NCBI RefSeq assembly: GCF_002835465.1
Contig: NZ_PIZM01000001.1
Location: 558,001-622,000, forward strand
Direction of reading: 5' to 3'
DNA length: 64,000 nucleotides
Source: Psychromonas sp. psych-6C06
GTDB lineage: Bacteria; Pseudomonadota; Gammaproteobacteria; Enterobacterales; Psychromonadaceae
Each line of letters begins with the position of its first letter. Position 1 is the stretch's first letter. The notes under the pieces are model-generated. The model was not told where the DNA came from. It saw only the letters and a program-made list of their open reading frames with translations, and did no database searches. Both the position numbers and the translations under genes were made by a program. Shown in pieces: positions 1 through 9,381 of this stretch.

Positions 1-40
1 AAAAAAACTAGACGGCACTATACATGTTGTGAAGAAGGCA

Positions 41-598
41 TTAACATTCACTGCTATCTATATCGACAATTGGTTTTAATGTTTCAACAGGGTTTGCAAC
101 ATTAGGGGTATAATAATAAAGATAGCATGCTTGTTGATTTAGGTTAAAGCCATTAGGGTAAATTACAAATCCGCGCCCACCATTGATATTACTAAGTCCA
201 CGACTGGTGAACCAACCAGATCCTTTGTGTCTTACGCACCAAGTAGTTTCAGCATCACAAAGGTTTTGGTTTGAAAAAGTAATATCTGATATATCAACTA
301 AATAGATAAAGGTATTTGACCAACGTCCATCTGGGTAGGTACCTCGTATGCGAATTTGTTGGCCATTTTTGAGTGTATATCGATTCCCATTTCCGTTTAA
401 ATCATCGGGGTTAAGTTTCACTTCAAAAAAGGTGATATCACGTGCAGTTCTTATTGCGCCTTGCATCCCCTTCATGGTGGCTAAATTGGCATCATCAGCG
501 AGGTTGATAAATTTTGGAATAGCGACCGCTGCGAGTATAGCGATTGCTATAATTACAACGATAAGCTCTACTAACGTGAAACCTTGGTATTTTTGCAT
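41..598 (-). CDS. Type IV prepilin-like protein (MSHA-like pseudopilin)
   Basis: A 185-residue class III signal-peptide protein. The N-terminus MQKYQG/FTLVELIVVI has the prepilin peptidase site after Gly6, Phe at mature position 1 and the conserved Glu5, followed by a single hydrophobic helix ending in AIPKF. Such subunits are cleaved and N-methylated by PilD-type peptidase and enter a pilus or a type II secretion pseudopilus. The globular part has a Cys pair (CDAETTWC) and a C-terminal Cys, suggesting disulfides. It follows the AmpG-like gene by 24 bp on the same strand. No pilus assembly gene lies in the window, so it may be an orphan minor pilin. The fold is clear; the exact system is not. 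Confidence 0.85.
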   Translation of the reverse strand: MQKYQGFTLVELIVVIIAIAILAAVAIPKFINLADDANLATMKGMQGAIRTARDITFFEVKLNPDDLNGNGNRYTLKNGQQIRIRGTYPDGRWSNTFIYLVDISDITFSNQNLCDAETTWCVRHKGSGWFTSRGLSNINGGRGFVIYPNGFNLNQQACYLYYYTPNVANPVETLKPIVDIDSSEC

Positions 599-607
599 TT
601 AACTCTC

Positions 608-635
608 TTTAATCTTTAATCTTTAATCATTAATC
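608..635. repeat. 7-bp tandem repeat, four units
   Basis: Three perfect TTTAATC units followed by ATTAATC, bridging the stop of the AmpG-like gene and the ribosome binding site of the pilin gene. The last codons and stop of the permease are themselves made of this repeat. Gain or loss of a unit would shift the spacing to the pilin or alter the permease C-terminus. Confidence 0.8.
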
Positions 636-1972
636 ACTTTTTTAAGGAGCATAATTAATGCCAGTACGGGTATTCCTATTAGTGCGGAGCCGATAAAAAA
701 ATTAACATAACCAAAACTATCTACGTAAACACCTGAAAAGCCGGCGATAAATTTAGGAAAGAGAAGCATCATGGAGCTAAAAAGAGCGTATTGTGTCGCT
801 GAGAACTCTATATTAGTGAGCTTTGATATATAGGTAATAAACGCAGTGGTCGCAATACCTGCGCTGATATTATCCATGGAAATGATCACTGTAAGTAGCA
901 CCAGATCTTTACCTATAAATGCAAGAACTGCAAATATTAGGTTAGTCACGACGACTAAAAAAGCTCCCAAAAATAAAATAGAATAGGTACTATAGCGTGT
1001 TAATAATATGCCTCCTAAACCAGCCCCAAGCAAAGTCATTGCGACACCAAAGACTTTTGAAATAGCCGCCACTTCACCTTTGGTATAACCCATATCTACA
1101 TAAAATGGGTTAGCCATGATACCCATGACAATATCAGAGATACGATATGTGCCTATTAATAATAAAATCAATAATGCATGTTTACCGTAACGCCCAAAAA
1201 AGTCACGAAATGGTGCAATGATGGCAATATCTAACCAAGCTAGAAATCGTGCTAAAGGAGCAGGTAGGTGTTGGTGTTTAAGTGTACTTTCAACTTGTCG
1301 GAGCTTTTCATTCTGTTTGTTTTGATAATCTGGCTCATGACACACAAAAGTAGTGATGATACCCACTCCCATACACGCAGCCATTACAAAATAAGATATG
1401 GACCATGCACTGAGCTGATAAGCATCATTTGGGCTTGCCCAAGCCGCAATGGCTAACGAGCCTGCACCAGCCATGATCATTGCTAAGCGGTATCCTGTCA
1501 TATAGGCAGCCGCCATTGCTGCTTGAAATCTTTCTGGCGCAGACTCAATACGGTAAGCATCGATGACAATATCTTGTGTTGCAGAACTGTAAGCAACAAT
1601 TAAGGCAAAAATAGCAAAAAGAGAAAGATTCACTTGTGGATCGCTCATTGCCATGCCGATTAATGATAAAACGATCGCTAATTGTGAAAGCAACAACCAA
1701 CTCCGCCGACGACCAAGCCAATTTGTTAAAAGGGGAATTGATAACCGGTCAACAAAAGGTGACCAAGCCCATTTAAATGCATAGGCAAGCGCAATCCAAC
1801 TAAAAAATCCGATACTGGCACGACTGACACCTGCTTCTCGTAACCAGAATGACAGGGTAGAAAAAACCAATAAAATGGGTAATCCGGCTGAAAAGCCGAG
1901 AAAGAAAAGGACTGCGACTCTTTTTTCTAGGTAAATTTTACAACTTTCTAGCCAAGTTTGAGTTGGTTGCAT
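623..1972 (-). CDS. ampG: AmpG-type muropeptide permease (MFS)
   Basis: A 449-residue, very hydrophobic protein with about twelve membrane segments, matching the AmpG branch of the major facilitator superfamily. The start (FFLGFSAGLPILLVFSTL, then WLREAGVSRASIGFFSW and KWAWSPFVDR) is characteristic. AmpG imports anhydromuropeptides from the periplasm for cell-wall recycling. E. coli AmpG is somewhat longer (491 residues), and acetyl-CoA/AmpG-like permeases of unproven substrate share these motifs, so the substrate is by family. It lies 55 bp downstream of rnd on the same strand and 24 bp upstream of the pilin, so the three may be co-transcribed. Confidence 0.82.
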   Translation of the reverse strand: MQPTQTWLESCKIYLEKRVAVLFFLGFSAGLPILLVFSTLSFWLREAGVSRASIGFFSWIALAYAFKWAWSPFVDRLSIPLLTNWLGRRRSWLLLSQLAIVLSLIGMAMSDPQVNLSLFAIFALIVAYSSATQDIVIDAYRIESAPERFQAAMAAAYMTGYRLAMIMAGAGSLAIAAWASPNDAYQLSAWSISYFVMAACMGVGIITTFVCHEPDYQNKQNEKLRQVESTLKHQHLPAPLARFLAWLDIAIIAPFRDFFGRYGKHALLILLLIGTYRISDIVMGIMANPFYVDMGYTKGEVAAISKVFGVAMTLLGAGLGGILLTRYSTYSILFLGAFLVVVTNLIFAVLAFIGKDLVLLTVIISMDNISAGIATTAFITYISKLTNIEFSATQYALFSSMMLLFPKFIAGFSGVYVDSFGYVNFFIGSALIGIPVLALIMLLKKVIND

Positions 1973-2027
1973 AGGTTTCTATATTCTATTCAGGAGGAAA
2001 TAACATAAAACGAAACGGTTATTAAAA

Positions 2028-3137
2028 TTAGTGTTTAAACTGATGACCCACTAATTCGAAGCGCCAGCCGGTTAATAATTTGGGTTTTTCTGCATGTTGC
2101 CTCTGTTCATCATTGAGTTTCCACAGCCAACTTAAATACTCATTAATAACGCGTTTAGATGCAATTAGCTCAACCGGTAAAGCATGTTGGTCAGCAGACT
2201 TTTGAATCACATCACGCATCGATTTTAAAGTCTTTTTATAAGCAGGGAAGTCCACTAATCGCGATACGAGAGGTGGGTATGTTTTCGGATCTTGGTCGTT
2301 TACAGAATCGATAATCGCTAAAATTGCTTTACCATGTATGCGGATTTCATTGGGCCCTAAATTTAAACGGCGTAAATCTTCAATACTCGATGGGCGATAA
2401 TGTGCTAATAGCCACAAGTGGTCAGCTTTAACGACAAAGTTAAGGGCAAGATCACGTGATTGCGCTGTTTGTAATCGCCATTTTGCGAGCTTTTGAATAG
2501 TAGCAATGCCTTGCCTATCAAGTTTGAAAAGGTTATTTAATGACTTATAAGCTTTTTCAGGATCTTGTTTTTTCATTTTAAGATCTAAAGTTGTTTGGCA
2601 CTCTTCTTGGAAGAAACGATACATCTTTTTCTCAATGAGTTGTTCCTTAAGTTTGGCTAAACAAGGTGTTAAGTGTAAGACGTCTGCTGCCGCATAGTTT
2701 ACTTGTTTTTCACTTAAAGGGCGCTTACACCAGTCAGTGCGAGACTCTCCTTTGTCTACAACTATACCTTCGAGTATTTCTACCATTTTTGCGTAACCCA
2801 GAGAAGCACCTAAATTTAAAAATGCACAGGCGATTTGTGTATCAAAAAGAGTGAAGTTTAGATCACCTTTATGCTGACGTATTATCTCTAAGTCTTCACT
2901 ACTTGCATGAAGTATGCATTGTTTGTTGTCTAATGCTTGCCAAAAAGCGGTTAAATCGGGTACTGCAATAGGATCAATTAATGTGATTCGACCATTTTGT
3001 GAGAGTTGAAGTAACCCTAGTCTTGCAACATAAGTACGTGTTCGTACAAATTCAGTATCTAAACAGATAGGTGTTTCATCGAGAGAAGCAAGAAAAGCAT
3101 CGAGTTGTGCTTGTGTTGTGACCATTTCAAATTGCAT
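2028..3137 (-). CDS. rnd: Ribonuclease D
   Basis: A 369-residue DEDDy 3'-5' exoribonuclease, close to the E. coli length (375). Exo I is CLDTEF with Asp27 and Glu29; the later YAAADV motif supplies the Tyr and final Asp. An HRDC domain follows in the C-terminal half (around KLAKWRLQTAQSRDLALNFV). RNase D trims the 3' ends of tRNA precursors and small RNAs in the cytoplasm. It is probably first in a short minus-strand run with the AmpG-like permease and the prepilin. The start fits the family N-terminus. Confidence 0.95.
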   Translation of the reverse strand: MQFEMVTTQAQLDAFLASLDETPICLDTEFVRTRTYVARLGLLQLSQNGRITLIDPIAVPDLTAFWQALDNKQCILHASSEDLEIIRQHKGDLNFTLFDTQIACAFLNLGASLGYAKMVEILEGIVVDKGESRTDWCKRPLSEKQVNYAAADVLHLTPCLAKLKEQLIEKKMYRFFQEECQTTLDLKMKKQDPEKAYKSLNNLFKLDRQGIATIQKLAKWRLQTAQSRDLALNFVVKADHLWLLAHYRPSSIEDLRRLNLGPNEIRIHGKAILAIIDSVNDQDPKTYPPLVSRLVDFPAYKKTLKSMRDVIQKSADQHALPVELIASKRVINEYLSWLWKLNDEQRQHAEKPKLLTGWRFELVGHQFKH

Positions 3138-3321
3138 TGTTGCTCCAAGGGAATTGATGAATGAAGCTTAATATTACGGACTTATTAAAAAATCATCCAT
3201 TTTTATTATGCTTTTATCATTGAGTTAGCGGAAATAATCACCACATTGTTATTAACTTAAGCTGAATTTATGCAATTTGCGTAAATAACTATGCAATAGA
3301 AGCGATTTTTGAGTCACTATC

Positions 3322-3350
3322 TTGTGAGATTGAGCCCTTTCAATTAGAAT
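3322..3350 (+). promoter_or_regulatory. Candidate sigma-70 promoter for leuCD
   Basis: TTGTGA (3322-3327), a 17-bp spacer, then TAGAAT (3345-3350). This matches the consensus at 4/6 and 5/6 positions and is the best candidate seen in the 330-bp gap before leuC. It would give a leader of about 110 nucleotides. Confidence 0.45.
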
Positions 3351-3377
3351 AACTTTTTTTAAAAATACTAAATAAGC

Positions 3378-3421
3378 CTGCTTGATAATGGCTCTCAACA
3401 ACGGGTTGTTGGATTAAGCAG
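3378..3421 (+). promoter_or_regulatory. Leader hairpin and 9-codon Leu-rich ORF before leuC
   Basis: CTGCTT (3378-3383) pairs with AAGCAG (3416-3421) around an inner stem CAACAA/TTGTTG (3396-3401/3406-3411). Inside is a minute ORF at 3388-3417, MALNNGLLD-stop, with three Leu codons in nine. This resembles an attenuation leader, but no ribosome binding site and no U-tract terminator are evident, so it may be coincidence. Confidence 0.25.
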
Positions 3422-3468
3422 ATTGTCTAGCACATAAGTTAAATGCATATAGCATGGTAAGGAAAACA

Positions 3469-4866
3469 ATGACTAAAACTATGTATGAAAAAATCTGGGA
3501 TGCGAACTTAGTTCACGAGCCAGAATCAGGATCGCCACTTCTGTTTGTTGACAGACACCTAATGCACGAAGTAACAAGCCCACAAGCGTTTGAAGGTCTG
3601 CGTCTTCAAAACCGTGGTGTGCGAAATGTACACAGCATTCTAGGTACAATCGATCACTGTGTTCCTACCAAAGATCGTTATAACATTGTTGATGCTATTG
3701 CTAAAAAGCAAGTTGAAACAATGACTTCTAACTGTGCTGAGAACGAAATTAACTTATATGGTATGGATAGTGACCAAAACGGTGTTATTCATATCGTTGT
3801 GCCTGAGCATGGTTTTGTTCATCCCGGAATGGTTGTTTGTTGTGGTGATAGCCATACAGCAACACATGGTGCGTTTGGTGCATTAGCTTTCGGTATTGGT
3901 ACGTCTGAGGTTGAGCACATCATGGCAACTCAAACGTTACAACAGAAAAAAGCGAAAACAATGCTGGTTAAAGTTGAAGGTAAATTACCTGCTTACTCAA
4001 CGGCAAAAGATATCGCACTTGCAATCATTGGTGTTACAGGTACGGCTGGCGGTACTGGTTACGTAATGGAATTTGCTGGTAACACAATCACAGATCTTAC
4101 GATGGAAGGTCGTATGACATTGTGTAATATGGCAATCGAAGCCGGTGCTCGTGCAGGTTTAGTTGCACCTGACCAAGTAACGTATGATTACTTAAAAGGG
4201 CGTGAATTCGCACCTAAAGGCGATTACTGGGAGCAAGCTGTTGCACATTGGGAATCAATGAAAACCGATGATGGTGCACAGTTTGATGAAGTGATCACAC
4301 TTAAAGCTGAAGATATTGCGCCACAGGTTTCTTGGGGTACATCTCCAGAGCAAGTTATTTCAGTCACTGGCTCTGTACCCGCTCCTACTGACTTTGATAA
4401 CGAAGTTAAAGCGACGGCATGTGAAAGTGCACTTAAATACATGGACCTTAAAGCAGGCCAGAAGATCACAGATATCCACGTTGATATCGTTTTCGTTGGT
4501 TCTTGTACTAATGGTCGTATTGAAGATTTCCGCGCAACAGCAGAAGTTATCAAAGGCAAAAAAGTAGCGCAAGGTGTGCAAGCAATTGCTGTACCTGGTT
4601 CTTTCCCTGTAAAACTTCAAGCTGAGAAAGAAGGTCTAGACAAAATCTTTATCGAAGCAGGTTGGGAATGGCGTGATCCAGGTTGTTCAATGTGTTTAGC
4701 AATGAATGGTGATGAGCTAAAAGACGGACAACGTAGTGCATCTACTTCGAACCGTAACTTCGAAGGTCGTCAAGGTAAGGGTGGTCGTACTCACCTTGTT
4801 TCACCTGCTATGGCAGGCGCTGCATCAATTGCAGGCCACTTCGTTGATATTCGTGATTGGAAATAG
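3469..4866 (+). CDS. leuC: 3-isopropylmalate dehydratase large subunit
   Basis: Large subunit of isopropylmalate isomerase, which with LeuD converts 2-isopropylmalate to 3-isopropylmalate. It carries an aconitase-type [4Fe-4S] cluster; the ligand motifs VGSCTNGR and [11 protein letters not shown] are intact, as is [23 protein letters not shown] at 3469 is preferred over 3454 because TAAGGA (3458-3463) sits 5 bp before it and [11 protein letters not shown] matches the family start (465 residues). leuD follows after 10 bp. leuA and leuB, usually in the same operon, are absent, and a citramalate/isopropylmalate synthase-like gene lies downstream. LeuCD homologues also isomerise citramalate, which fits that neighbour. 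Confidence 0.97.
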   Translation: MTKTMYEKIWDANLVHEPESGSPLLFVDRHLMHEVTSPQAFEGLRLQNRGVRNVHSILGTIDHCVPTKDRYNIVDAIAKKQVETMTSNCAENEINLYGMDSDQNGVIHIVVPEHGFVHPGMVVCCGDSHTATHGAFGALAFGIGTSEVEHIMATQTLQQKKAKTMLVKVEGKLPAYSTAKDIALAIIGVTGTAGGTGYVMEFAGNTITDLTMEGRMTLCNMAIEAGARAGLVAPDQVTYDYLKGREFAPKGDYWEQAVAHWESMKTDDGAQFDEVITLKAEDIAPQVSWGTSPEQVISVTGSVPAPTDFDNEVKATACESALKYMDLKAGQKITDIHVDIVFVGSCTNGRIEDFRATAEVIKGKKVAQGVQAIAVPGSFPVKLQAEKEGLDKIFIEAGWEWRDPGCSMCLAMNGDELKDGQRSASTSNRNFEGRQGKGGRTHLVSPAMAGAASIAGHFVDIRDWK

Positions 4867-4876
4867 GAACTAGATA

Positions 4877-5497
4877 ATGCAACCATATATTAAACATACA
4901 AGTATCGCGGCCTTAATGGATCGTAGTAACGTTGATACAGACCAAATTATCCCTAAAAACTTTATGAAAAAAGTAGAGCGTACAGGTTTTGGCGTAAATT
5001 TATTTCACAACTGGCGCTACCTTGCGGATAACATTACACCAAACCCAGATTTTGAACTAAACAAACCTGCTTTTCAAGGTGCTAAAATTTTAGTAACTGG
5101 CGAAAACTTTGGATGTGGTTCATCTCGTGAGCATGCGCCTTGGGCGATTGCTGACTACGGTTTTAACACTATTATCTCAACAAGTTTTGCTGATATTTTC
5201 TTCAGTAACTGTTTCAAAAACTCAATCTTACCGATTGTTGTAACTGAAGAGCAATTAGCTTCATTAATGGCTGAAATTGCTGCTGACGAAGGTGTTGAGT
5301 TTACTGTTGATTTAGCTGAGCAAAAAGTAACTACTCCAGGTGGTCTGGAAATCAACTTTGACGTAGATGCTTTCCGTAAGCAGTCTTTACTTGAAGGCTT
5401 AGATGACATCGGTTGGACTCTGACGCACGAAGACAAAATTGCTGCGTATGAAGAAGCAAATAAAAAGAAACTACCTTGGCTTTGGCCTAGCGCATAA
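4877..5497 (+). CDS. leuD: 3-isopropylmalate dehydratase small subunit
   Basis: A 206-residue swivel-domain partner of LeuC, of normal family length. Diagnostic motifs are [13 protein letters not shown] near the N-terminus, [15 protein letters not shown] in the middle and [16 protein letters not shown] after it. It completes the leucine-pathway isomerase in the cytoplasm. It begins 10 bp after leuC and is followed by a strong terminator at 5521-5550, so leuCD forms a closed two-gene unit. Confidence 0.97.
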   Translation: MQPYIKHTSIAALMDRSNVDTDQIIPKNFMKKVERTGFGVNLFHNWRYLADNITPNPDFELNKPAFQGAKILVTGENFGCGSSREHAPWAIADYGFNTIISTSFADIFFSNCFKNSILPIVVTEEQLASLMAEIAADEGVEFTVDLAEQKVTTPGGLEINFDVDAFRKQSLLEGLDDIGWTLTHEDKIAAYEEANKKKLPWLWPSA

Positions 5498-5520
5498 TTG
5501 CGTTAGCCAATAAGCTAATT

Positions 5521-5550
5521 AAAAAGGCGCATTTGTTGCGCCTTTTTTAT
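5521..5550 (+). terminator. Rho-independent terminator after leuD
   Basis: A GC-rich stem AAAGGCGCA/TGCGCCTTT with a short TTTGT-type loop is followed directly by a T-run, 24 bp after the leuD stop. It separates leuCD from the synthase-like gene. Confidence 0.9.
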
Positions 5551-5632
5551 CACAAGAATTTATTGCACGATTTATAAAAAATAAAATGAAGCGTGCAATA
5601 GATTTTTAGCCAAAGATTAATGGAGTAACGCA

Positions 5633-7162
5633 ATGATAAAGCAGGCATTAACTGTTGAACTAATGGACACCACGCTACGTGATGGTGAACAAACACAAGG
5701 GGTTTCTTTTTCTCCTGCTGAAAAAGTAAGTATTGCTAAGGCGTTATTACAAAAATTAAAAGTTGATCGTATTGAAGTGGCTTCTGCTCGTGTTTCTGAC
5801 GGAGAAAAAGAGGCCGTTGCACAACTTAATGATTGGGCTACCAAAGAAGGTTATGTTGATCGTATTGAAGTATTAGGGTTTGTTGACCACAAGCGCAGTG
5901 TGGATTGGATCGTTGAGGCTGGTGGGCGAGTATTAAACTTATTAACAAAAGGTAGCTTAAAGCATTGCAGTGAGCAATTGAAGAAAACCTTAGATGAACA
6001 CCTTTTAGAAGTAAAAAAAACCATTAAATACGCGCAACAACAAGGTTTAAAAGTAAATGTTTACCTTGAGGATTGGTCTAATGGTTACAAAGACAGCCCT
6101 GAATACGTGTACGAAATGTTAACAAAGCTTCAAGGTTTGGATATCCAACATTTTATGTTACCAGATACACTTGGTGTGATGTCTCCCGATGAAGTTTTTA
6201 TTAGTCTGAGTGATATGACCGAACGCTTTCCGACAAGTAAGTTTGATTTTCACGGACATAACGATTACGGCTTAGCGACAGCAAATGCAATGTATGCGGT
6301 AAAAGCAGGCGTTTCTTCAATTCATTGTACAATGAACTGCTTGGGTGAGCGCGCTGGTAATGCTTCATTAGCAGAGGTCGCGGTTGTACTGCAAGATAAA
6401 TTGGGTGTTAATGTAAATATTGATGAAACCGAAATTCATACACTCAGTCAACTTGTAGAAAACTTTTCTGGTAAGCGATGTGCTGATAACACACCGATTG
6501 TTGGCGCTGATGTATTTACGCAAACAAGTGGTATTCATGCCGATGGTGATAAAAAGGGCGGACTATATATTTCTGCGTTAACACCTGAGCGTTTTGCGCG
6601 TTCACGTAGTTATGCACTGGGTAAAATGAGTGGTAAGGCTTCTTTAGCGAAAAACCTAGAAGCAATGGATATTGAGCTAGATGACAGCCAGCAACAAAAA
6701 TTGTTACAACGTATTGTGCGTTTGGGCGACCAAAAAGCAACCATCAGTGCCGATGATTTACCTTTTATTATCGCGGATTTACTAGAGCGTAATGAATATA
6801 ATTATGTTGAGTTATTAAACTGCTCGATTAATTCAGGGTTAGAGCTAGAATCAACGGTGAGTATCCGTGTGCGCATTAATGATGAGGTTTATAAAACCAG
6901 TGGCAGTGGTAATGGTGGCTTTGATGCCTTTATCCGCGCAATGAAAAAAGTACTCGATAAAGCGCAGTTTGTATTCCCTGAACTTATCGATTACCAATTA
7001 CGTATTCCACCGGGTGGTAAGACTAATGCCTTAACAGAATGTACGGTTACATGGTTAGATAATGGTGAACAGATCACAACACGTGGTGTAAATGCAAACC
7101 AAGTATTAGCGGGTATTGGTGCAACAATTCGCATGATAAATTTAAAAATGCACACGAAATAG
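5633..7162 (+). CDS. Citramalate/2-isopropylmalate synthase-family enzyme
   Basis: A 509-residue DRE-TIM metallolyase of the LeuA/CimA family. DTTLRDGEQ (Asp12-Gln20) carries the catalytic Arg, FHGHNDYG supplies the metal-binding His pair, and the C-terminal ~130 residues form a LeuA-type allosteric dimer domain (TSGSGNGGFDAFIRAMKK, ending in a GVNANQVLAGIGATIRM-type segment). The enzyme condenses acetyl-CoA with a 2-keto acid: pyruvate gives citramalate for isoleucine, 2-ketoisovalerate gives isopropylmalate for leucine. The sequence belongs to a branch distinct from classic LeuA; its place next to leuCD, which serve both routes, does not decide the substrate. GGAG before the start supports 5633. 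It has its own transcription unit with the DUF3010 gene 14 bp downstream. Confidence 0.85.
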   Translation: MIKQALTVELMDTTLRDGEQTQGVSFSPAEKVSIAKALLQKLKVDRIEVASARVSDGEKEAVAQLNDWATKEGYVDRIEVLGFVDHKRSVDWIVEAGGRVLNLLTKGSLKHCSEQLKKTLDEHLLEVKKTIKYAQQQGLKVNVYLEDWSNGYKDSPEYVYEMLTKLQGLDIQHFMLPDTLGVMSPDEVFISLSDMTERFPTSKFDFHGHNDYGLATANAMYAVKAGVSSIHCTMNCLGERAGNASLAEVAVVLQDKLGVNVNIDETEIHTLSQLVENFSGKRCADNTPIVGADVFTQTSGIHADGDKKGGLYISALTPERFARSRSYALGKMSGKASLAKNLEAMDIELDDSQQQKLLQRIVRLGDQKATISADDLPFIIADLLERNEYNYVELLNCSINSGLELESTVSIRVRINDEVYKTSGSGNGGFDAFIRAMKKVLDKAQFVFPELIDYQLRIPPGGKTNALTECTVTWLDNGEQITTRGVNANQVLAGIGATIRMINLKMHTK

Positions 7163-7176
7163 ATAAGGGTAAAAAG

Positions 7177-7608
7177 ATGAGAGTATGTGGCGTAGAGCTG
7201 ATAGGTAATGAAGCAATTATTGCAATAATGCAATTAAAAGAAGGGCTGTACGATGTACCTGTGGTACGTGCCAATAAATTCAACTTAGTTGATGGCATAA
7301 ATACTGTTCCACTTAAAAAATTTCAAGCAGACTTTAAACAATTAATGACTGACTATAAAGTTGATACTGTTGTTATTAAACAACGCGCTCAAAAAGGTAA
7401 ATTTGCAGGTAGTGCATTGAGTTTTAAAATTGAAGGTGCACTTCAGCTGTTAACTGATGTCAATGTACATGTTATCTCAGCCGCGTATATCAAAGAAGGT
7501 TTATCTGGCGCACAAAATCAGCCTACAGCAGTTGAGCTTGGCCTTAAGAAGTTCCAAGAACAAGCGATGCTAACTGCTTTTGGATATTTAGAACAGCAAT
7601 CGTCATAA
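7177..7608 (+). CDS. DUF3010 family protein
   Basis: A 143-residue protein recognised as DUF3010 from MRVCGVELIGNEAIIAI, the central VVIKQRAQKGKFAGSALSF and its length. Function is unknown. The alternating strand pattern at the start and the central KxR block recall RNase H-like/RuvC-like folds, but this is an inference. It lies 14 bp after the synthase-like gene and is followed by a terminator, so the two are very likely one operon. No signal peptide or membrane segment is seen. Confidence 0.8.
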   Translation: MRVCGVELIGNEAIIAIMQLKEGLYDVPVVRANKFNLVDGINTVPLKKFQADFKQLMTDYKVDTVVIKQRAQKGKFAGSALSFKIEGALQLLTDVNVHVISAAYIKEGLSGAQNQPTAVELGLKKFQEQAMLTAFGYLEQQSS

Positions 7609-7634
7609 TTTTACGATTGTGAGATGATAAAACC

Positions 7635-7666
7635 AAAGGGGCTCCATGATTGAAGCCCTTTTTTTA
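7635..7666. terminator. Terminator between DUF3010 gene and dcuA
   Basis: AAGGGGCT pairs with AGCCCTTT (one G-T pair) around a 10-nt loop and is followed by seven Ts. The genes on each side converge here, so it may act in both directions. Confidence 0.8.
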
Positions 7667-7679
7667 TGTTTGTATTATC

Positions 7680-8978
7680 TTAGCTAATGACAATATTACC
7701 AATAACAAAAGCGATCATCACTGATGCGCTAATCGTCACAATGCCAGGCAATAAAAATGGGTGATCAAACACATATCTTCCAATACGAGTAGAGCCGGTA
7801 TCGTCCATCTCAATAGCCGCCAGTAAAGTCGGGTAAGTTGGTAACACAAATAGTGCACTAACCGCAGCAAAAGAAGCGATAGCTGCAACAGGGGCAACCC
7901 CCATTGCCAACGCAGCTGGCATTAATGCCGCTGTTGTTGCACCTTGCGAATAAAGCAACATTGAAGCGAAGAATAATACCAACGCTAACATCCAAGGGTA
8001 GCTTGCTAACAAAGCACCCGATAAATTTTTAATATCATCAATATGCCCATTAACAAAGGTTGATCCTAACCATGCAACACCAAGTACACAAATACAGGCG
8101 CACATGCCTGCTCTAAAGGTTGGCATTTGCGTAATTTCATTAACGTTAAGTTTACATTTCGTGGCAATTACGCCTGCCGTGGCAAGCATGATAGACATAA
8201 TAGCTTCACTGCGACCGATGGTTGGGTTTTCAATAGTCCCGGAAAGTAAAATGGCATAAGTGACCACTAATATAATTGAAATAACAAAAGCATAAACTGA
8301 AAATTTAGCATTGGAAGTCGGCTTATATTCGTATCGTTCGCGTTGCTTGATCAGTCCTTCCTTTAATCGCTCCTGATAAACTGAGTCTTCAAGTAATGGC
8401 TTTCCAAGTAAATTAGCGATAATTGCACCGATCATCACAGCGACAAAAGTAGATGGAATCGCAATTAATAACAGTTGTAGATAACTAACCCCCATTGGTT
8501 GTAGCATGGCTGCAAATGCAACCACAGCGGCCGATATTGGAGAAGCCGTAATTGCTACCTGTGATGCAACCACAGCGATACTGAGTGGTTTAGAAGGTCG
8601 TATGCCTTGCTCTTTCGCGACTTCAGCTATAACCGGTAAGGTTGAAAAAGCAGTGTGTCCTGTGCCTGCTAATAACGTCATGAAATAAGTTACTATAGGG
8701 GCTGCAAAAGTAATGTATTGCGGATGTTTTCGAAGCATTCTTTCTGATAGATGAACTAAGTAATCAAGCCCTCCAGCACGTTGCATCGCTGCAATCGTGG
8801 CAATGACCGACATAATGATTAAAATTACTTCAACCGGAATAAAAGCCATACTGGTTTCCATGCCTGACAAAGCGAGGACGATAACACCTGCCCCTCCAGC
8901 ATATCCAATACCTATGCCACCTAAGCGAGCACCGATAAAAATAAACACTAAAACTGTTGCAAGCTGTAACCAAAGCAT
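7680..8978 (-). CDS. dcuA: Anaerobic C4-dicarboxylate antiporter DcuA
   Basis: A 432-residue inner-membrane protein with about ten to twelve segments. It follows E. coli DcuA rather than DcuB: FIGARLGGIGIGYAGG, AAMQRAGGLDYLVH, PVIAEVAKEQGIRPSKPLS, ACICVLGVAWLGSTF, then LPTYPTLLAAIEMDDTGSTR. DcuA exchanges fumarate, aspartate, malate and succinate. It stands alone here, without aspA or fumarase. The upstream region on its strand holds an AT-rich stretch with only a weak FNR-like match. Confidence 0.92.
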   Translation of the reverse strand: MLWLQLATVLVFIFIGARLGGIGIGYAGGAGVIVLALSGMETSMAFIPVEVILIIMSVIATIAAMQRAGGLDYLVHLSERMLRKHPQYITFAAPIVTYFMTLLAGTGHTAFSTLPVIAEVAKEQGIRPSKPLSIAVVASQVAITASPISAAVVAFAAMLQPMGVSYLQLLLIAIPSTFVAVMIGAIIANLLGKPLLEDSVYQERLKEGLIKQRERYEYKPTSNAKFSVYAFVISIILVVTYAILLSGTIENPTIGRSEAIMSIMLATAGVIATKCKLNVNEITQMPTFRAGMCACICVLGVAWLGSTFVNGHIDDIKNLSGALLASYPWMLALVLFFASMLLYSQGATTAALMPAALAMGVAPVAAIASFAAVSALFVLPTYPTLLAAIEMDDTGSTRIGRYVFDHPFLLPGIVTISASVMIAFVIGNIVIS

Positions 8979-9165
8979 AAATCTTTCCTGTCAAATAAAT
9001 GTTATTATAATACTAATGTGTATTGTTATTATAATAGATCAAATAACGCGCTTTTTAAATTAACTTAAGAAATTAGTTTGTGAAAAAATGATAATTTGAA
9101 TGTATGTAACGATGGTGACTCATTAACTATAGCGTTATAGTAATCATTTGTTAGCGAGAATAACC

Positions 9166-9381
9166 ATGAATGAAATACACTGCCCATTTTGCTTGAAAGT
9201 AAACAGTTGCAATGTACAAAGTAGGGACTGTTGGTGCCATAACGAATCAATTCCAGAAGCGCTTTTTGAGTTATTACCCGTTGATTCTAAGAACAAAAGT
9301 TGTATTTGTTGGCATTGCATTAGATTATTTAATGAAAATGAACAAGCATTTAAGGAACGACTAAATGGCAAAGCCAAATAA
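9166..9381 (+). CDS. Cysteine-rich CWC family protein
   Basis: A 71-residue protein with a dense Cys pattern: CPFC near the start, then CNV..., CWCHNE, and SCICWHCIRLF. This is the CWC cysteine-rich family, probably zinc-binding, function unknown. ATG at 9166 is preferred to the TTG at 9148, since MNEIHCPFC gives the motif its usual position at the extreme N-terminus. Its last 17 bp overlap the zinc-ribbon gene, so the two are translationally coupled. Confidence 0.7.
   Translation: MNEIHCPFCLKVNSCNVQSRDCWCHNESIPEALFELLPVDSKNKSCICWHCIRLFNENEQAFKERLNGKAK

Noticed and set aside
4224-4620. Minus-strand and alternate-frame ORFs inside leuC
   Set aside because: Shadow frames of a well-conserved gene with no independent support.
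9028-9041. FNR-like site upstream of dcuA
   Set aside because: Only one half-site (ATCAA) matches well; the other half (TTATA) does not.
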